Below, one piece after another: positions 50,416 through 60,596 of a stretch of 64,000 nt of DNA; position 1 is the first letter of the stretch, and every line of letters starts with the position of its first letter. Source of the DNA: Nocardiopsis eucommiae (lineage in GTDB: Bacteria; Actinomycetota; Actinomycetes; Streptosporangiales; Streptosporangiaceae); NCBI GenBank assembly GCA_018388625.1, contig CP074402.1, positions 1,860,001-1,924,000 on the forward strand, read 5' to 3'. The notes under the pieces are model-generated. The model ran no database searches, was not told the origin of the DNA, and was given only the letters and a program-made list of their open reading frames with translations. A program made the translations under genes and the position numbers.

Positions 50416-53253
50416 ATGTCCCCCTCAACCTTCGTCGGCCGACAGCGGCAGGTCGACCACCTCCTCTCCGACGCCGCCCGGGCCCGTACCGAGGGGGCCA
50501 GGACGGTCCTGCTCCGCGGCGACGCCGGAATCGGCAAGTCACGGCTCCTGGAGGAGTACCTGGAGCACACGCCCCTGCGGATCCGGGCCCTGGGCGCCTG
50601 CCTGGAACTGGGCGCCGGGGGCCTCGCCTTCGCCCCGTTCACCGCGCTCCTGCGCCAACTGGTCAGGGAGGGCGGCCCAGTGCCGGCCGCCGGGAGCGAA
50701 CTCACCCGACTCCTGCCCGGACAGGGCGAGGCTCCCTCCGCGCGGTCCGGCACCGACGACCACGACCGCGCCCGACTGTTCGAGGCGGTGCTGACCTACC
50801 TGGAGGAGCGCGCGGCCCCGGCGGGGCTCAGCCTCGTGGTCGAGGACCTGCACTGGGCCGACGCCTCCACCCGCGACCTGCTCGTCTTCCTCCTGCGCAA
50901 CCTCGGTGCCGCACCGGTGCACCTGGTCGTCTCGGTCCGCTCTGACGACCTGCACCGCACCCATCCCCTGAGCCGCGCCCTGCCCGAACTCGAACGGCTG
51001 CCCCGGGTCACCCGGCTCGACCTCGCACCGCTCACCCGGGAGGCCGTCGCCGAGCAGGTCGCCGCGCTGAGCGGATCGGTGCCCGACCCCGACACCCTTG
51101 CGCTCCTGCTGGAACGCAGCGGCGGCAACCCCTGTTCGTGGAGTCCTTCCTCGCGGCCCCCGAGGGCGGCGTCCCGGAGGGCCCGCGCGAACTCCTCATG
51201 CGCCGTGTCGAACCCCTCGCCGCCACCACCCGCAGGGTCCTCGGGCTGGCCTCGGTGGCCGGGGACCGGGTCGACCACGGGCTCCTCACAGAGGTGGCCG
51301 AGGCCTCCGGCGTGGGCGAGGACGACCTGGACGAGGCGCTGCGCGAGGCGGTCGACGCCCGGGTGCTCGGGGCCACGGACACGGGGTACGTGTTCCGGCA
51401 CGCGCTGTTGGCCGAGGCGGTCAAGGGCGACCTGCTGCCGGGCCAGCGGGTGCGTGCCCACCGTCGCTACGCGGCGGCGCTCGAAGGCGGTGTCCCCGGT
51501 CTGTCACGCAGTGAGTCGGTCGCCCAACTCGCCCACCACGCGTACTCGGCCCACGACCACCCCAGGGCGCTGGGCGCCGCGTGGGAGTCGGCCGGACACG
51601 CCCGGGACGCCAGCGCCCACCCCGAGCACCTGGCCCTGCTCGAACGTGTGGTGGAGCTGTGGGAACTGGTCCCCGACGCCGCCGAGCGCCTGGGGACCAC
51701 CTACGGGGAACTCCTGCTGGGGGTCTGCCTCGCCGCGCAGACGGCGGGTGACCCGCGCCGGGCGGTCGAGCACGCCAGCGAGGCACTGGCCGAGCTGGAT
51801 CCGGGGAGCGAGCTCGCCGCGCGCCTCCTGGTCGCCCGGGGCCTCTCCTACAAGGAACTGGGACGGCTCGAGGCCCTGGACGACCTGCGCGCCGCCGCTC
51901 GGAACCACCCGGAACCGGCCGTGGTCAGCGCCAACACGGCCTCGGTGCTGATGATGCGGGGCAGTGACGCCGAGGCGGAGCGGGCCGCGCGCGCCGCGAT
52001 CGAGGAGGCGCGTGCCTGCGGGGACCGGGCCAGCGAGGCGGACGCGCTGGTCACCCTGGGGGCCCTCCTGGACCACACGGGGGAGGAGGAGCCCCTGGAG
52101 ATGCTGCGCGAGGGGATCCGCATCGCGCGCGAACTGGGTGACGTCCAGGTGGAGATGCGCGGGCTCAACAACCTCGGCAGCAACCTCGGCAGCCGGTTCG
52201 AGACACGGGAGCGGTTGGCCTGCGCCCAGGAGGCCCTGGACCGCAGCGCCGAGCTGGGAGTGGCCCGCAGCCAGGGGGCGGGCCTGGCCAACGGGCTGGC
52301 CAGCGCCCTCGTCGCGGCGGGGCGTCTGGAGGAGGCGCGGGCGAGGCTGGACGCGGCCCCGCGGGTGAGGACCTGTCGGGGGCCAGACGCCAGGTGCTCG
52401 TCGCCCAGATGGCCGCGCTGGAGGGGGACTGGGAGACCAGCCGAGGTGCCCTGGAGGAGTTCACGCGGCTGCTGCCACGGGAGACCTCCACCCGCGTGGA
52501 GTACATGTCGCACTACTACGCGCGTCTCCTGGGGCTGCTCTTCGAGCCGGGGGAGCGGTGGACCGAGGCCGCCCGGGTGATCCTGGAGGCCGAGCAGGAG
52601 GTCCGCATGGTCTCCCACGTCCGGTTCAGCGCCAGTACCGGGTCCGCCACGGCGATGGTGGTGTGGCGACTGCGGCGCCGTGCCGAACCCGGTGACCGGG
52701 AGCTCGCCGACACACTGGCGGAGCCTCTGGTGAGCGTGCTGGAGGGGGCGACTGGCCGGTCTCCCCGCTGGGGAGACTGAGCGGGGAGACCGCGCTGGCC
52801 TTCCTGGAGGAGGACCCGGAGCGCGCGGCGGAGTACTGGGACCGGGCCCTGCCCCTGGCCGAACGCGCCGGTGGCCTCAGCCTGGTCGAGTGTCTGTTCG
52901 GGGCCTTCTGGAACGCGCTCGGGACGGCCGACACCGGACGCGCCCGGGACCTGTTGCGACGTTGCGAGGCAGTGCTGGCCGGGTTCGACCTGTACGTGGT
53001 GCGCCAGCTCGTGGCGGAGATGCGCGCGGCCCTCGGCCCGGACTCCGCGGCGGCACCGCCCGCCGGGCTGACGCCGCGTGAGGTGGAGGTGCTGGTGGAG
53101 GTGGCCCGTGGGTCGAGCAACCGGGAGGTGGGGGAGGCGCTGTTCATCTCGGGCAAGACGGTGAGCGTGCACCTGAGCAACGCGATGGGCAAGCTGGGGG
53201 TGGCCAACCGGACGGCCGCGGTGGCGCGGGCCCGGGAGCTCGGGCTGGTCTGA
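50416..53253 (+). CDS. LAL-type LuxR regulator B, paralogue of A (three frameshifts)
   Basis: 946 residues restored (51129-51132, near 52357-52361, 52749-52750). Same order as regulator A: FVGRQRQVDHLL, Walker A GDAGIGKS, VVEDLHWADASTRDLLVFLL, TPR-like middle, LuxR HTH at the C-terminus (GLTPREVEVLVEV, VSVHLSNAMGKLGV). It starts 40 bp after regulator A stops. The two proteins are homologous throughout but much more similar in the ATPase core and HTH than in the sensing middle, as expected of regulators with shared DNA targets and different signals. Confidence 0.87.
53056..53192 (+). repeat. 137-bp identical tract in regulator B (copy 2)
   Basis: Second copy of the tract at 50179-50315, same strand, 2877 bp downstream. 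Recent gene conversion or very recent duplication of this segment would explain identity at third codon positions. Recombination between copies would fuse A and B. Confidence 0.85.
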
Positions 53254-53316
53254 CCCGGCCGGAGGCGTCCCGTCCGGGTTCGACCCCGCCGTACCGGACG
53301 GGCCGCCCCGCGCCGG

Positions 53317-53886
53317 TCAGTGCGCCGGAGGCTCCACCGCGCCCTGGCCGTGCATCGCCGCGTAGACCAGTTCGGAGTAGGCCTCCAGGGCGTCCGCGCA
53401 CGCGGTCAGGCGCTCGGCGGCGGCCCGGGCCTCGGGCAGGGCGAGGACGTCGCGCCTCCTGAGGTCACGGAACCAACGGCGCAACCGCTCCAGGCTCTGT
53501 TCCTCCTCCTCCAGTTCCGCGAAGGTGAACTTCTCCTTGGCGATCTCCTTCGCGATCTCGGCCTCGAACCGGCCGCAGTCGCTGGTGAACTCGCCCCACT
53601 CGTCGATCCGGGCGGCCCGGAACGCGTCCTCGACGAACGCGCGCGCGTCGGCGTCCCGGGGTTCGACGTCGTAGACGGCCACCCGGCCGCCGCCCTCCAC
53701 CGCCAGCTCCGTCGCGCGCTCCACGAACGGGCGGAAGGCCTCCGCCGCGGGCAGGGCCCAGGTGCCCTGGGAGACGGGCACCGCCCCCGCGCGCCGCAGT
53801 TCCCGCCAGACCGCGACCCGGTGCCGTGAGGGCTTGGCCGGGACCTGTACCACCGCGAGGATCCATCGCACCGCTTCGTCTGTCAC
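53317..53886 (-). CDS. ChrB N-terminal-domain-like protein
   Basis: 189 residues from the GTG at 53886; the frame continues upstream through the MFS promoter and is not coding there. The start VRWILAVVQVPAKPSRHRVAVWRELRRAG and GTWALP match the ChrB N-terminal domain found with chromate-resistance genes; the rest is helical and acidic (EKFTFAELEEEEQSLERLRRW-type coiled coil). It lacks the C-terminal Fe-SOD-like part of full ChrB. Divergent from an MFS gene, with a GTAACA dyad between. Role as regulator or accessory factor of metal/oxidant stress is inferred. Confidence 0.8.
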   Translation of the reverse strand: MTDEAVRWILAVVQVPAKPSRHRVAVWRELRRAGAVPVSQGTWALPAAEAFRPFVERATELAVEGGGRVAVYDVEPRDADARAFVEDAFRAARIDEWGEFTSDCGRFEAEIAKEIAKEKFTFAELEEEEQSLERLRRWFRDLRRRDVLALPEARAAAERLTACADALEAYSELVYAAMHGQGAVEPPAH

Positions 53887-53932
53887 GAACCCGACCGTAA
53901 CAGTCGGGCGGAGCAGGGGAGACGTCGAGTGA

Positions 53933-53946
53933 GTAACAGGTGTTAC
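53933..53946. promoter_or_regulatory. dyad GTAACAGGTGTTAC in the ChrB-MFS promoter
   Basis: Perfect 6-bp arms with GG centre, 11 bp before the MFS start. A further GTAACAG lies at 53897-53903, 36 bp upstream on the same strand. AT-rich relative to flanks; likely operator shared by both divergent genes. Confidence 0.65.
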
Positions 53947-53956
53947 AGTCTGGTGC

Positions 53957-55147
53957 GTGACACAATCTCCTCCGGTGTGGTCGGTCGCACCCCTGTACCT
54001 CGCCGGGTTCACCACGGCCTTCGGCGCCCACGGCGTCGCGGGTGTCCTGGGAACCCAGAGCGACTCCCTCGGGCTCTCCCTGCTGGGCCTCGGACTCATG
54101 CTGGCCCTGTACGACGTGGCGGAGGTGGTCCTCAAGCCGGTCTTCGGCGCGCTCAGCGACCGGATCGGCGTCCGTCCGGTGATCTTCGGCGGGCTGGTCG
54201 CGTTCTCCGTGGCGTCCCTCCTGGTCCTGCTGGCGCCCACTCCGCTCGTGCTGGGGCTCGCGCGGGTCGGGCAGGGCGCGGCGGCCTCGGCGTTCTCCCC
54301 CGCGTCGTCGGCGGCGGTCGCGCGCCTGGCAGGGAGGGAACGGCTGGGGCGGTCGTTCGGCCGCTACGGGGCGTGGAAGAGCCTCGGCTACGTGCTCGGC
54401 CCGCTCAGCGGTGTGGCACTGGCCCACGTGTGGGGGATCGGGGCCCTGTACCTGGCGCTCGCCGTGCTCGCGGCGGGCGCGGCGGCGTGGGTGCTGCTCG
54501 CGCTCCCGGCCCTGCCGGTGGTGCCCCGGCCGCGCTACACCTTCGCCGACCTCGTCCGGCAGACCACCGAGCGCGGGTTCCTGGTCCCCACGCTGCTGCT
54601 GGCCTCCACGACCGCGATCCTCGGCGTCGCGGTCGGGTTCCTGCCGCTGCTGGCCGTGCGGCTCGACCTGCACCCGCTCGCAGGTGCGGCGGCGGTCACC
54701 CTGCTGGCCCTGGTCTCCACCATCGTCCAGCCGATCGTCGGCCGCCGACGCGACCGGCACGGGATCTCCACGCGCGACGGCGGGGCCGTCGGCCTGGGGC
54801 TGGCGGCGGCCGCCCTGCTGGCGCTGGCCCTGGCCCCGAACGTGGTCACGCTGGTCGCCGCGTCCGTGGCGATCGGCCTCATGGTCGGCACCGTCACCCC
54901 GCTGGCCTTCGCACACCTGGCCGAGACCACGCCCGAGGAGCGGCTGGGACGCACGATGGGCAACGCCGAACTCGGTCGGGAGGTCGGGGACGCCGGAGGG
55001 CCGTTGGCGGTCGGCGCGCTGGCCGCCGCCACGAGTCTGCCCGTGGCCCTCACGGCGCTCGCGGCCGCCGGACTCGCCTCCGGGATCCTGGGGCGGGTCG
55101 CGCTCCGGGAGGGCGGGCCGGTCAGGCCCGGGAGCCCGCCCGACTGA
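53957..55147 (+). CDS. MFS transporter paired with ChrB-like gene
   Basis: 396 residues, intact, about twelve helices. Loop motifs PVFGALSDRIGVRPVI and GRRRDRHGIS; RVGQGAAASAFSPASSAAVARLAG in helix 4-5 region. GTG start immediately after the dyad; no strong ribosome site. Pairing with a ChrB-domain gene suggests export of an oxyanion or another toxic solute, but the fold is not that of the ChrA chromate transporter, so chromate cannot be assumed. Its end overlaps the convergent rhodanese gene by 26 bp. Confidence 0.85.
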   Translation: MTQSPPVWSVAPLYLAGFTTAFGAHGVAGVLGTQSDSLGLSLLGLGLMLALYDVAEVVLKPVFGALSDRIGVRPVIFGGLVAFSVASLLVLLAPTPLVLGLARVGQGAAASAFSPASSAAVARLAGRERLGRSFGRYGAWKSLGYVLGPLSGVALAHVWGIGALYLALAVLAAGAAAWVLLALPALPVVPRPRYTFADLVRQTTERGFLVPTLLLASTTAILGVAVGFLPLLAVRLDLHPLAGAAAVTLLALVSTIVQPIVGRRRDRHGISTRDGGAVGLGLAAAALLALALAPNVVTLVAASVAIGLMVGTVTPLAFAHLAETTPEERLGRTMGNAELGREVGDAGGPLAVGALAAATSLPVALTALAAAGLASGILGRVALREGGPVRPGSPPD

Positions 55148-55700
55148 TCCGGGCCAGGGAGGCCTCGACGTCCACCCGCTCGGTCGGCCGGTTGTGGGGG
55201 AGCTTCGAGAGCAGGTACGCCATCCCGCAGGTGTTCGTGACCGCCGCGAAGGCCAGCCCGGCGCCCACGAACGCGGCCAGGAGCACGGCGGGGGTCCACC
55301 ACAGACTCGCCGCCGCCGCGACCAGCACCGTCGAACCCGCCACGAGGCGCACCTGGCGGTCCAGGGCCCACCGCTCCGGACCGTGCACGGTCGGGCCCTC
55401 GGCCTGGGCCCAGGCGTTCATGCCGCCGGTCAGCACCACGGCGTCCTCCAACCCGGAGGAGGCCAGCCGACGCCGGGCCTGCTCGGCTCGGGACCCGCTC
55501 TGGCACACCAGGACGATCTGCTCGGTGGCGTCCCGGGCGACCCTCCCGGCGTGGTGGTCGAGCTCGTCCAGCGGGAGGTTGACCGCTCCGGGGACGTGCG
55601 CGCTCTCGAACTCGGCCGGGGTGCGCACGTCCACCAGGAGCGGGGAGGGCCCGCTGTCGAGCCGGGCTCTGACGGTCGCCGCGTCGACGGACTCGCTCAT
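55122..55700 (-). CDS. rhodanese-DUF2892 membrane protein
   Basis: 192 residues, intact. Residues ~1-105: rhodanese sulfurtransferase domain with LLVDVRTPAEFESAHVPGA and active-site loop CQSGSR (Cys carries persulfide). Residues ~115-175: DUF2892 with two hydrophobic helices (VLVAAAASLWWTPAVLLAAFV, LAFAAVTNTCGMAYLL), anchoring the enzyme to the membrane; NTCGMA holds a second Cys. Same domain pair occurs in persulfide/sulfide detoxification sets controlled by CstR. A CsoR-family-like operator lies 53 bp upstream of its start. Confidence 0.9.
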   Translation of the reverse strand: MSESVDAATVRARLDSGPSPLLVDVRTPAEFESAHVPGAVNLPLDELDHHAGRVARDATEQIVLVCQSGSRAEQARRRLASSGLEDAVVLTGGMNAWAQAEGPTVHGPERWALDRQVRLVAGSTVLVAAAASLWWTPAVLLAAFVGAGLAFAAVTNTCGMAYLLSKLPHNRPTERVDVEASLARISRAGSRA

Positions 55701-55752
55701 GTGTGTCTGACTCCAGGGGAGAAGGGATAGTCCACGACTTTGGTAGGGATTC

Positions 55753-55765
55753 TACCCCCGGGGTA
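55753..55765 (-). promoter_or_regulatory. CsoR/CstR-like operator upstream of rhodanese gene
   Basis: TACCCCCGGGGTA (plus strand), a G/C-centred dyad with TA ends, closely resembling the C/G-run operators bound by CsoR-family copper or persulfide sensors. Position fits the rhodanese promoter. The sensor gene is not in this window. Confidence 0.6.
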
Positions 55766-55823
55766 TGTGACGTGCTTGTCACCGATTCCGGGAATACCCC
55801 ACCGATGCGGAGTCCTGTACTGG

Positions 55824-57184
55824 TCAGAGCGTCGGCAGGTACCTCTGGAGCTCGTACGGGGTCACCTGGCGGCGGTAGGAGTTCCACTCCGCCTTCTTGT
55901 TGCGCAGGAAGAAGTCGAAGACGTGCTCGCCCAGCGTCTCCGCCACCAGCTCGCTGTTCTCCATCAGGCGCAGCGCCTCGTCCAGGCTCTGGGGAGCGGC
56001 TTGATGCCCAGCGCGCGGCGCTCGGAGTCCGTGAGGGCCCAGACGTCGTCCTCGGCGCCCGGCGGCAGCTCGTAGCCCTCCTCGATCCCCTTCAGACCTG
56101 CGGCCAGGATCACCGCGTAGGCCAGGTACGGGTTGGCGGAGCTGTCCAGCGAGCGGATCTCGATCCGGCTGGAGTTCGACTTGCCGGGCTTGTACATCGG
56201 CACGCGGACCAGTGCCGAGCGGTTGTTGTGCCCCCAGCAGATGTAGGCCGGGGCCTCGCCGCCCATCCCCGCCGAGGCGGCCGGGTCGTCCCAGATGCGC
56301 TTGTAGGAGTTCACCCACTGGTTGGTGACGGCCGCGATCTCGTCGGCGTGGCGCAGCAGCCCCGCAATGAACCCGCGCCCGACCTTGGAGAGCTGGTACT
56401 CCGCTCCGGGCTCGTAGAAGGCGTTGCGGTCACCCTCGAACAGCGACAGGTGGGTGTGCATGCCCGACCCCGGGTACTGGGTGAAGGGCTTGGGCATGAA
56501 GGTGGCGTACACGCCCTGCTCCATGGCCACCTCCTTCATCACCAAACGGAAGGTCATGATGTTGTCGGCGGTGGTGAGCGCGTCCGCGTAGCGCAGGTCG
56601 ATCTCCTGCTGGCCCGGGCCGCCCTCGTGGTGGCTGAACTCCACCGAGATGCCCATGGCCTCCAGCATGTTGATGGCGTTGCGCCGGAAGTCGTGCGCGC
56701 TGTTGTGCGGCGTGTGGTCGAAGTAGCCGCCCGAGTCGTTGGGCTCGGGGAACTCACCGTGCTCCGGGAACTTCTTCAGGAGGTAGAACTCGATCTCGGG
56801 GTGCGTGTAGAACGTGAACCCGAGGTCGGAGGCCTTCCCGAGCTGGCGCTTGAGCACGTGCCTGGGGTCTGCCGGGGACGGCGAGCCGTCGGGCATGAGG
56901 ATGTCGCAGTACATGCGCGCGGTGCCGTGCGGCTCGTTGCGCCAGGGCAGCACCTGGAACGTGGAGGGGTCGGGCTGGGCGAGCATGTCGGCCTCGTACA
57001 CCCGGGCGAAGCCCTCGATGGCCGAACCGTCGAACCCGATGCCCTCGGAGAAGGCGGCCTCCAGTTCGGCGGGCGCCACCGCCACGGACTTGAGGTACCC
57101 GAGCACGTCGGTGAACCACAGCCTCACGAACCGGATGTCGCGCTCCTCCAACGTGCGGAGCACGAATTCCTGCTGTCGATTCAC
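55824..57184 (-). CDS. glnA2: glutamine synthetase family protein, GlnA2-like (one frameshift)
   Basis: 453 residues after one base at 55991-55994. Glutamate-ammonia ligase fold: beta-grasp N-domain with FTDVLGYLKSVAVAP, GIGFDGSAIEGF, catalytic core NRQQEFVLRTLEERDIRFVR start, PGSGMHTHLSLFEG (ATP/glutamate site), NRSALVRVP and RIEIRSLDSSANPYLAYA. The tail EWNSYRRQVTPYELQRYLPTL lacks an adenylylation-site Tyr motif of GlnA1. This N-terminus matches actinobacterial GlnA2, which in Streptomyces acts as gamma-glutamylpolyamine synthetase, so polyamine use is possible. GTG start with GGAGGG. Confidence 0.88.
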
Positions 57185-57335
57185 GATGACCCTCCTCGAT
57201 GCCGGTCGGTTCCGGCCCGGTCCGCGCACGTGAGCCGTGCCGGGAACGATCTCCCGGAGCCAGTCTGCCGTGCGGATATTTCCGGGGTATTTCCGCACAC
57301 GCCAACCAGCCTGCCCGGACCTCCCCGCACAGGCA

Positions 57336-60300
57336 TTATGACCGCTGAATCAGGAGGTTCGGGACGGCTTGGGCCAGACCGAGTTCCCGGGCGCGGGCCC
57401 CCGCCGTGGCCCGGTTGGGCACACCGAGCTTCCCCAGGATGTGGGACACGTGCACGCTCGCGGTCTTGGGGCTGATGAACAGCGCCTCCGCGATCGCCGC
57501 GTTGGTCGCGCCCGTGGCCAGCAGGCGCAGCACCTCCGTCTCGCGCGGAGTCAGCCCGGCGGGTGCCGGAGGCGGGACGGACCCGCCGGAGAGACCGGCG
57601 CCGAGGCGGCGCGCCAGGTCCTCGGCGGCGCGGGCCAAGGGTGACGCACCACACGCGTCGGCGGTCGCGAAGACCAGGCGGGTCAGCTCCACGGCACGCT
57701 CCCGCTCCCCGGCGGCCACCCGGGCCTCGGCCTCGCGCAGTCGGGCCCGGGCCAGGTGCAACCGCAGGGGAGTGGACTCCCAGGCCGCCGCCGCTGTGGC
57801 CCACGACGTGGCCAGGGACGGGGGCGCGGCGCCCTCGACCTCGCTGATCTGGGCCCGTACGGTCGCCGCGTGCGCCGGCCGGACCAGGCCGTTGCGCGGG
57901 AGCCTCCCGCGACGGTGCCGACCAACCCGACCACGAGCCGGGCCGTCTCCCCGAACCCCGCGTCTTCGCGCGCCCGCTCCGCGCCCAGTCGGGCGGCCTC
58001 CGCCATCCGTTCCAGCAGCGGCCACGTGTACCCCGGGGAACGCTCCAGGGCCGCCTGCTCCAGGACGTCCCTGGAGAGGGACAGCGCCTCGGCGAGGTCA
58101 CCCTCGGCCAGGGCGGCGTCCAGCAGGCCCGTGGTGCGCAGCTGCACGACGTCCATCCGGTGCGCGTCCAGCATGGAACGGTCTCCGCTGGGCCCGGCCT
58201 CGGCACGCGCCGCGACCGCGTCCCCCATCGCCGCCGCGGCACGCGCCTCGACCGCCTGAACGTAGTGCTGGTGCTTGTCGTCCCCGTGCCTCCTGGCCAG
58301 GTGGCGGCGGTGGACCTCGCGGCTCTGGCGCAGGTCTCCCGTCTCGAAGAGGATCTCGGCGCGGTTCTGGTGGTGGAAGGACCGGTGGTAGGGCGCCCAG
58401 CCCCACGCCTCGTGCCGGGCCAGGGACTCCTCCAGCACGCGCAGGCCCTCCTCGTGGTGGCCGAGCTCACGCAGGAAGTGGGCGAGGTTCCCGGCTCCGC
58501 GCGCCTCCATGTAGGGCTCGCGGAGCTCGATGGCCTCCGCCATCCCCCGTTCCACCAGCGGGCGCCCGTGTTCGACGTCACCGTCCCGCATACGGACCCC
58601 GCCCAACGTGATCCGGGCGTCGGCGGCCGCGCAGCGGTCGGACACACTGCCCGTGTCGGCCGCGTCGATCGCCAGCTCGGCCAACGTCCCGAAACCGCGG
58701 CCGGTGTCGTTCAGCTCTTGGAGGACCCTCCCCTCGGGGGTCGGGTTCCGGTCCTCGCGCAGCATGGCGCTCTCCCGGGCCAGGAGAGCCAGGAGCTGGC
58801 TGTATCCGGGCATGTGCGGCGGGTGCAGTTCCAGGGCCCGGACCAGGTCCTCGACGCCGCCGGTGCACGCGTGGGAGGAGCGGGCCTGGCCCCGCTGGCG
58901 CAGCAGGACCGCCCGCGCCGTGAGGGTCCCGTCGTCGTCGGCGTCCTCGTCCAGCGTCGCCAGGGCCTCGTCGACGAGTTCCAGCGCACGCCGGTTGCGG
59001 TTGGCCGAGATCGCCGCGCCCGCCGCCCGGCTCACCACCTCCGCCCAGCTGTTCCCCTCCACCCGGTCGCTGGGGTCGGGCACCCGGTCCCACAGCGCCA
59101 GGACGCGGTCCAGCATGCCGAGGCGTTCGTCGAAGGCGAGCGTCCTGCTGGCCTGGACGGCGGCCCGCCAGGCGGCCTCCATGGCCCGGGGCAGGTCCTG
59201 CGCGGCGTGGTAGTGGTGGGCCTGCTCGGCGGCACGGCGGTCCTCGGGGACGGCGTCCGGGTACGCGTCGATGAGCTGGGCGAAGCGCAGGTGCAGCCGG
59301 GAGTGCGGCCCGGGCAGGATCTCGTCGTGCACCGCGTCGCGCAGCAGTGCGTGCCGGAAGCGGTAACCGGTGCGTCCGGGCCGCAGCACGTTGGCGTCCA
59401 CCAGGGCGTGCAGGGCGGCCTCCAGGTCACGCTCGGGCAGCCCGGCCGCGTGGTGGAGCACCTCGTGCTCGATGCCGTCGGCCACGGCCCCCACCGCCGC
59501 CGCCCGCAGGACGGAGAGCGTGGTCTCGTCGAAGCGGCGCACCGGCTCCAGGAGCAGGTCGCGGAAGTGGTCGGGCAGGTCGGGGTCGTCGTCGGAGGGG
59601 CAGGTCTCGGCGGCGGCCAGGGCCTCCACGAACAACGGGACGCCCTCGCTGCGCCGGAAGAGCGTGTCCAGGGCGTCGTGCTCCAGTTCCTCGCCTCGGA
59701 TCGCCGCGGCCTGGACGCCCACCTCCTCCCGGGTGAACGGCTCCAGCACGATCCGGCGCACGCCCGGCAGGCGTTCGAGCTGGGGAGGAGCCGCCGCAGC
59801 GGGTGCGCGCGGTGCAGGTCGTCACTGCGGTAGGTGGCGACGACCTGGGTCCCGGGGCGGGAGAGGTTGCGGGCGAGGAAGGCCAACAGGTCCCGGGTGG
59901 CGCCGTCCGCCCAGTGCAGGTCCTCCAGGACGACGGTGACCCCGTCCTCCCCGGCCACCTGCTCGCACAGGCGCAGTACCTGCTCGAAGAGGATGCCCCG
60001 GTTCTCCCGGCGGTCCGAGGCGGGCTCGCCCAGCTCGGGGAGGAGCCGGGCGAACTCGCCGACCCCGCCCGGCGCGGCCGCGTCGAACGGGGCGCGTCCG
60101 CGCTCGCGCAGGATCTGGCGGAGCACGGCGGTGAAGGGGGCGTAGGACAGGCCGTCGACGCCGAGTTGCAGGCAGGCCCCGACGAACACCGTCCCGGCGG
60201 GCCGGGTGGCGGCGAACTCGGAGACCAGGCGGCTCTTGCCGACCCCCGCGTCCCCGCCCACCAGCAGTGTCTCCGGGGGCCGGTGCGTACGCGGTCGGCC

Positions 60301-60371
60301 TGGTCGGCCAGGAGCCGGAGGTGGTCCCGGCGGCCGACGAAGAGGGGACTCACTGCGGAGAACAGGGGCAT
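57336..60371 (-). CDS. LAL-type LuxR regulator C (three frameshifts)
   Basis: 1012 residues restored (near 60291-60294, 59782-59785, near 57898-57906). FVGRRDHLRLLADQAD, Walker A GGDAGVGKS, VVLEDLHWADGATRDLLAFL, winged-helix/TPR-like sensor middle, and LuxR HTH GLTPRETEVLRLLATGATNA, ALFISPKTASVHVSHILGKLGV. Homologous to regulators A and B but more diverged, with a distinct HTH. ATG 60371 lies 7 bp after a small basic ORF, suggesting an operon with two microproteins. It points away from A and B; glutamine synthetase follows 151 bp downstream in the same direction. Confidence 0.86.
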
Positions 60372-60378
60372 ACCCCCA

Positions 60379-60534
60379 TTATGCGCGCCGGGGTCGCGGC
60401 GGCTCCGGGGTCTTCCCGGTTCGGGTCCGCTCCTCGGCACTCAGGAGACGGGCTCGGCGGTGGAGCTCGGCCCGGCGGAGGCGCTCCTGGATGATCGCCT
60501 GGGCGGTGGCCGCCCGTAGGTCTCTGAGGGGCAC
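60379..60534 (-). CDS. 51-residue basic microprotein 2
   Basis: Starts VPLRDLRAATAQAIIQERLRR (GTG at 60534, GGAAAGGA upstream) and continues as an Arg/Glu/Ala-rich amphipathic helix with a Pro/Arg tail. No homologue named. It ends 7 bp before regulator C and is 62 bp behind another 51-residue basic ORF. Ribosome sites and matched lengths argue it is translated. Possible role: small co-factor of the LAL regulator. Confidence 0.6.
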   Translation of the reverse strand: MPLRDLRAATAQAIIQERLRRAELHRRARLLSAEERTRTGKTPEPPRPRRA

Positions 60535-60596
60535 GGTGGTGTCCTTTCCGTGGTGTCTGTGCGGTGCTCGGGGCGGCGTGCCTGGTGCGCGCGGGG

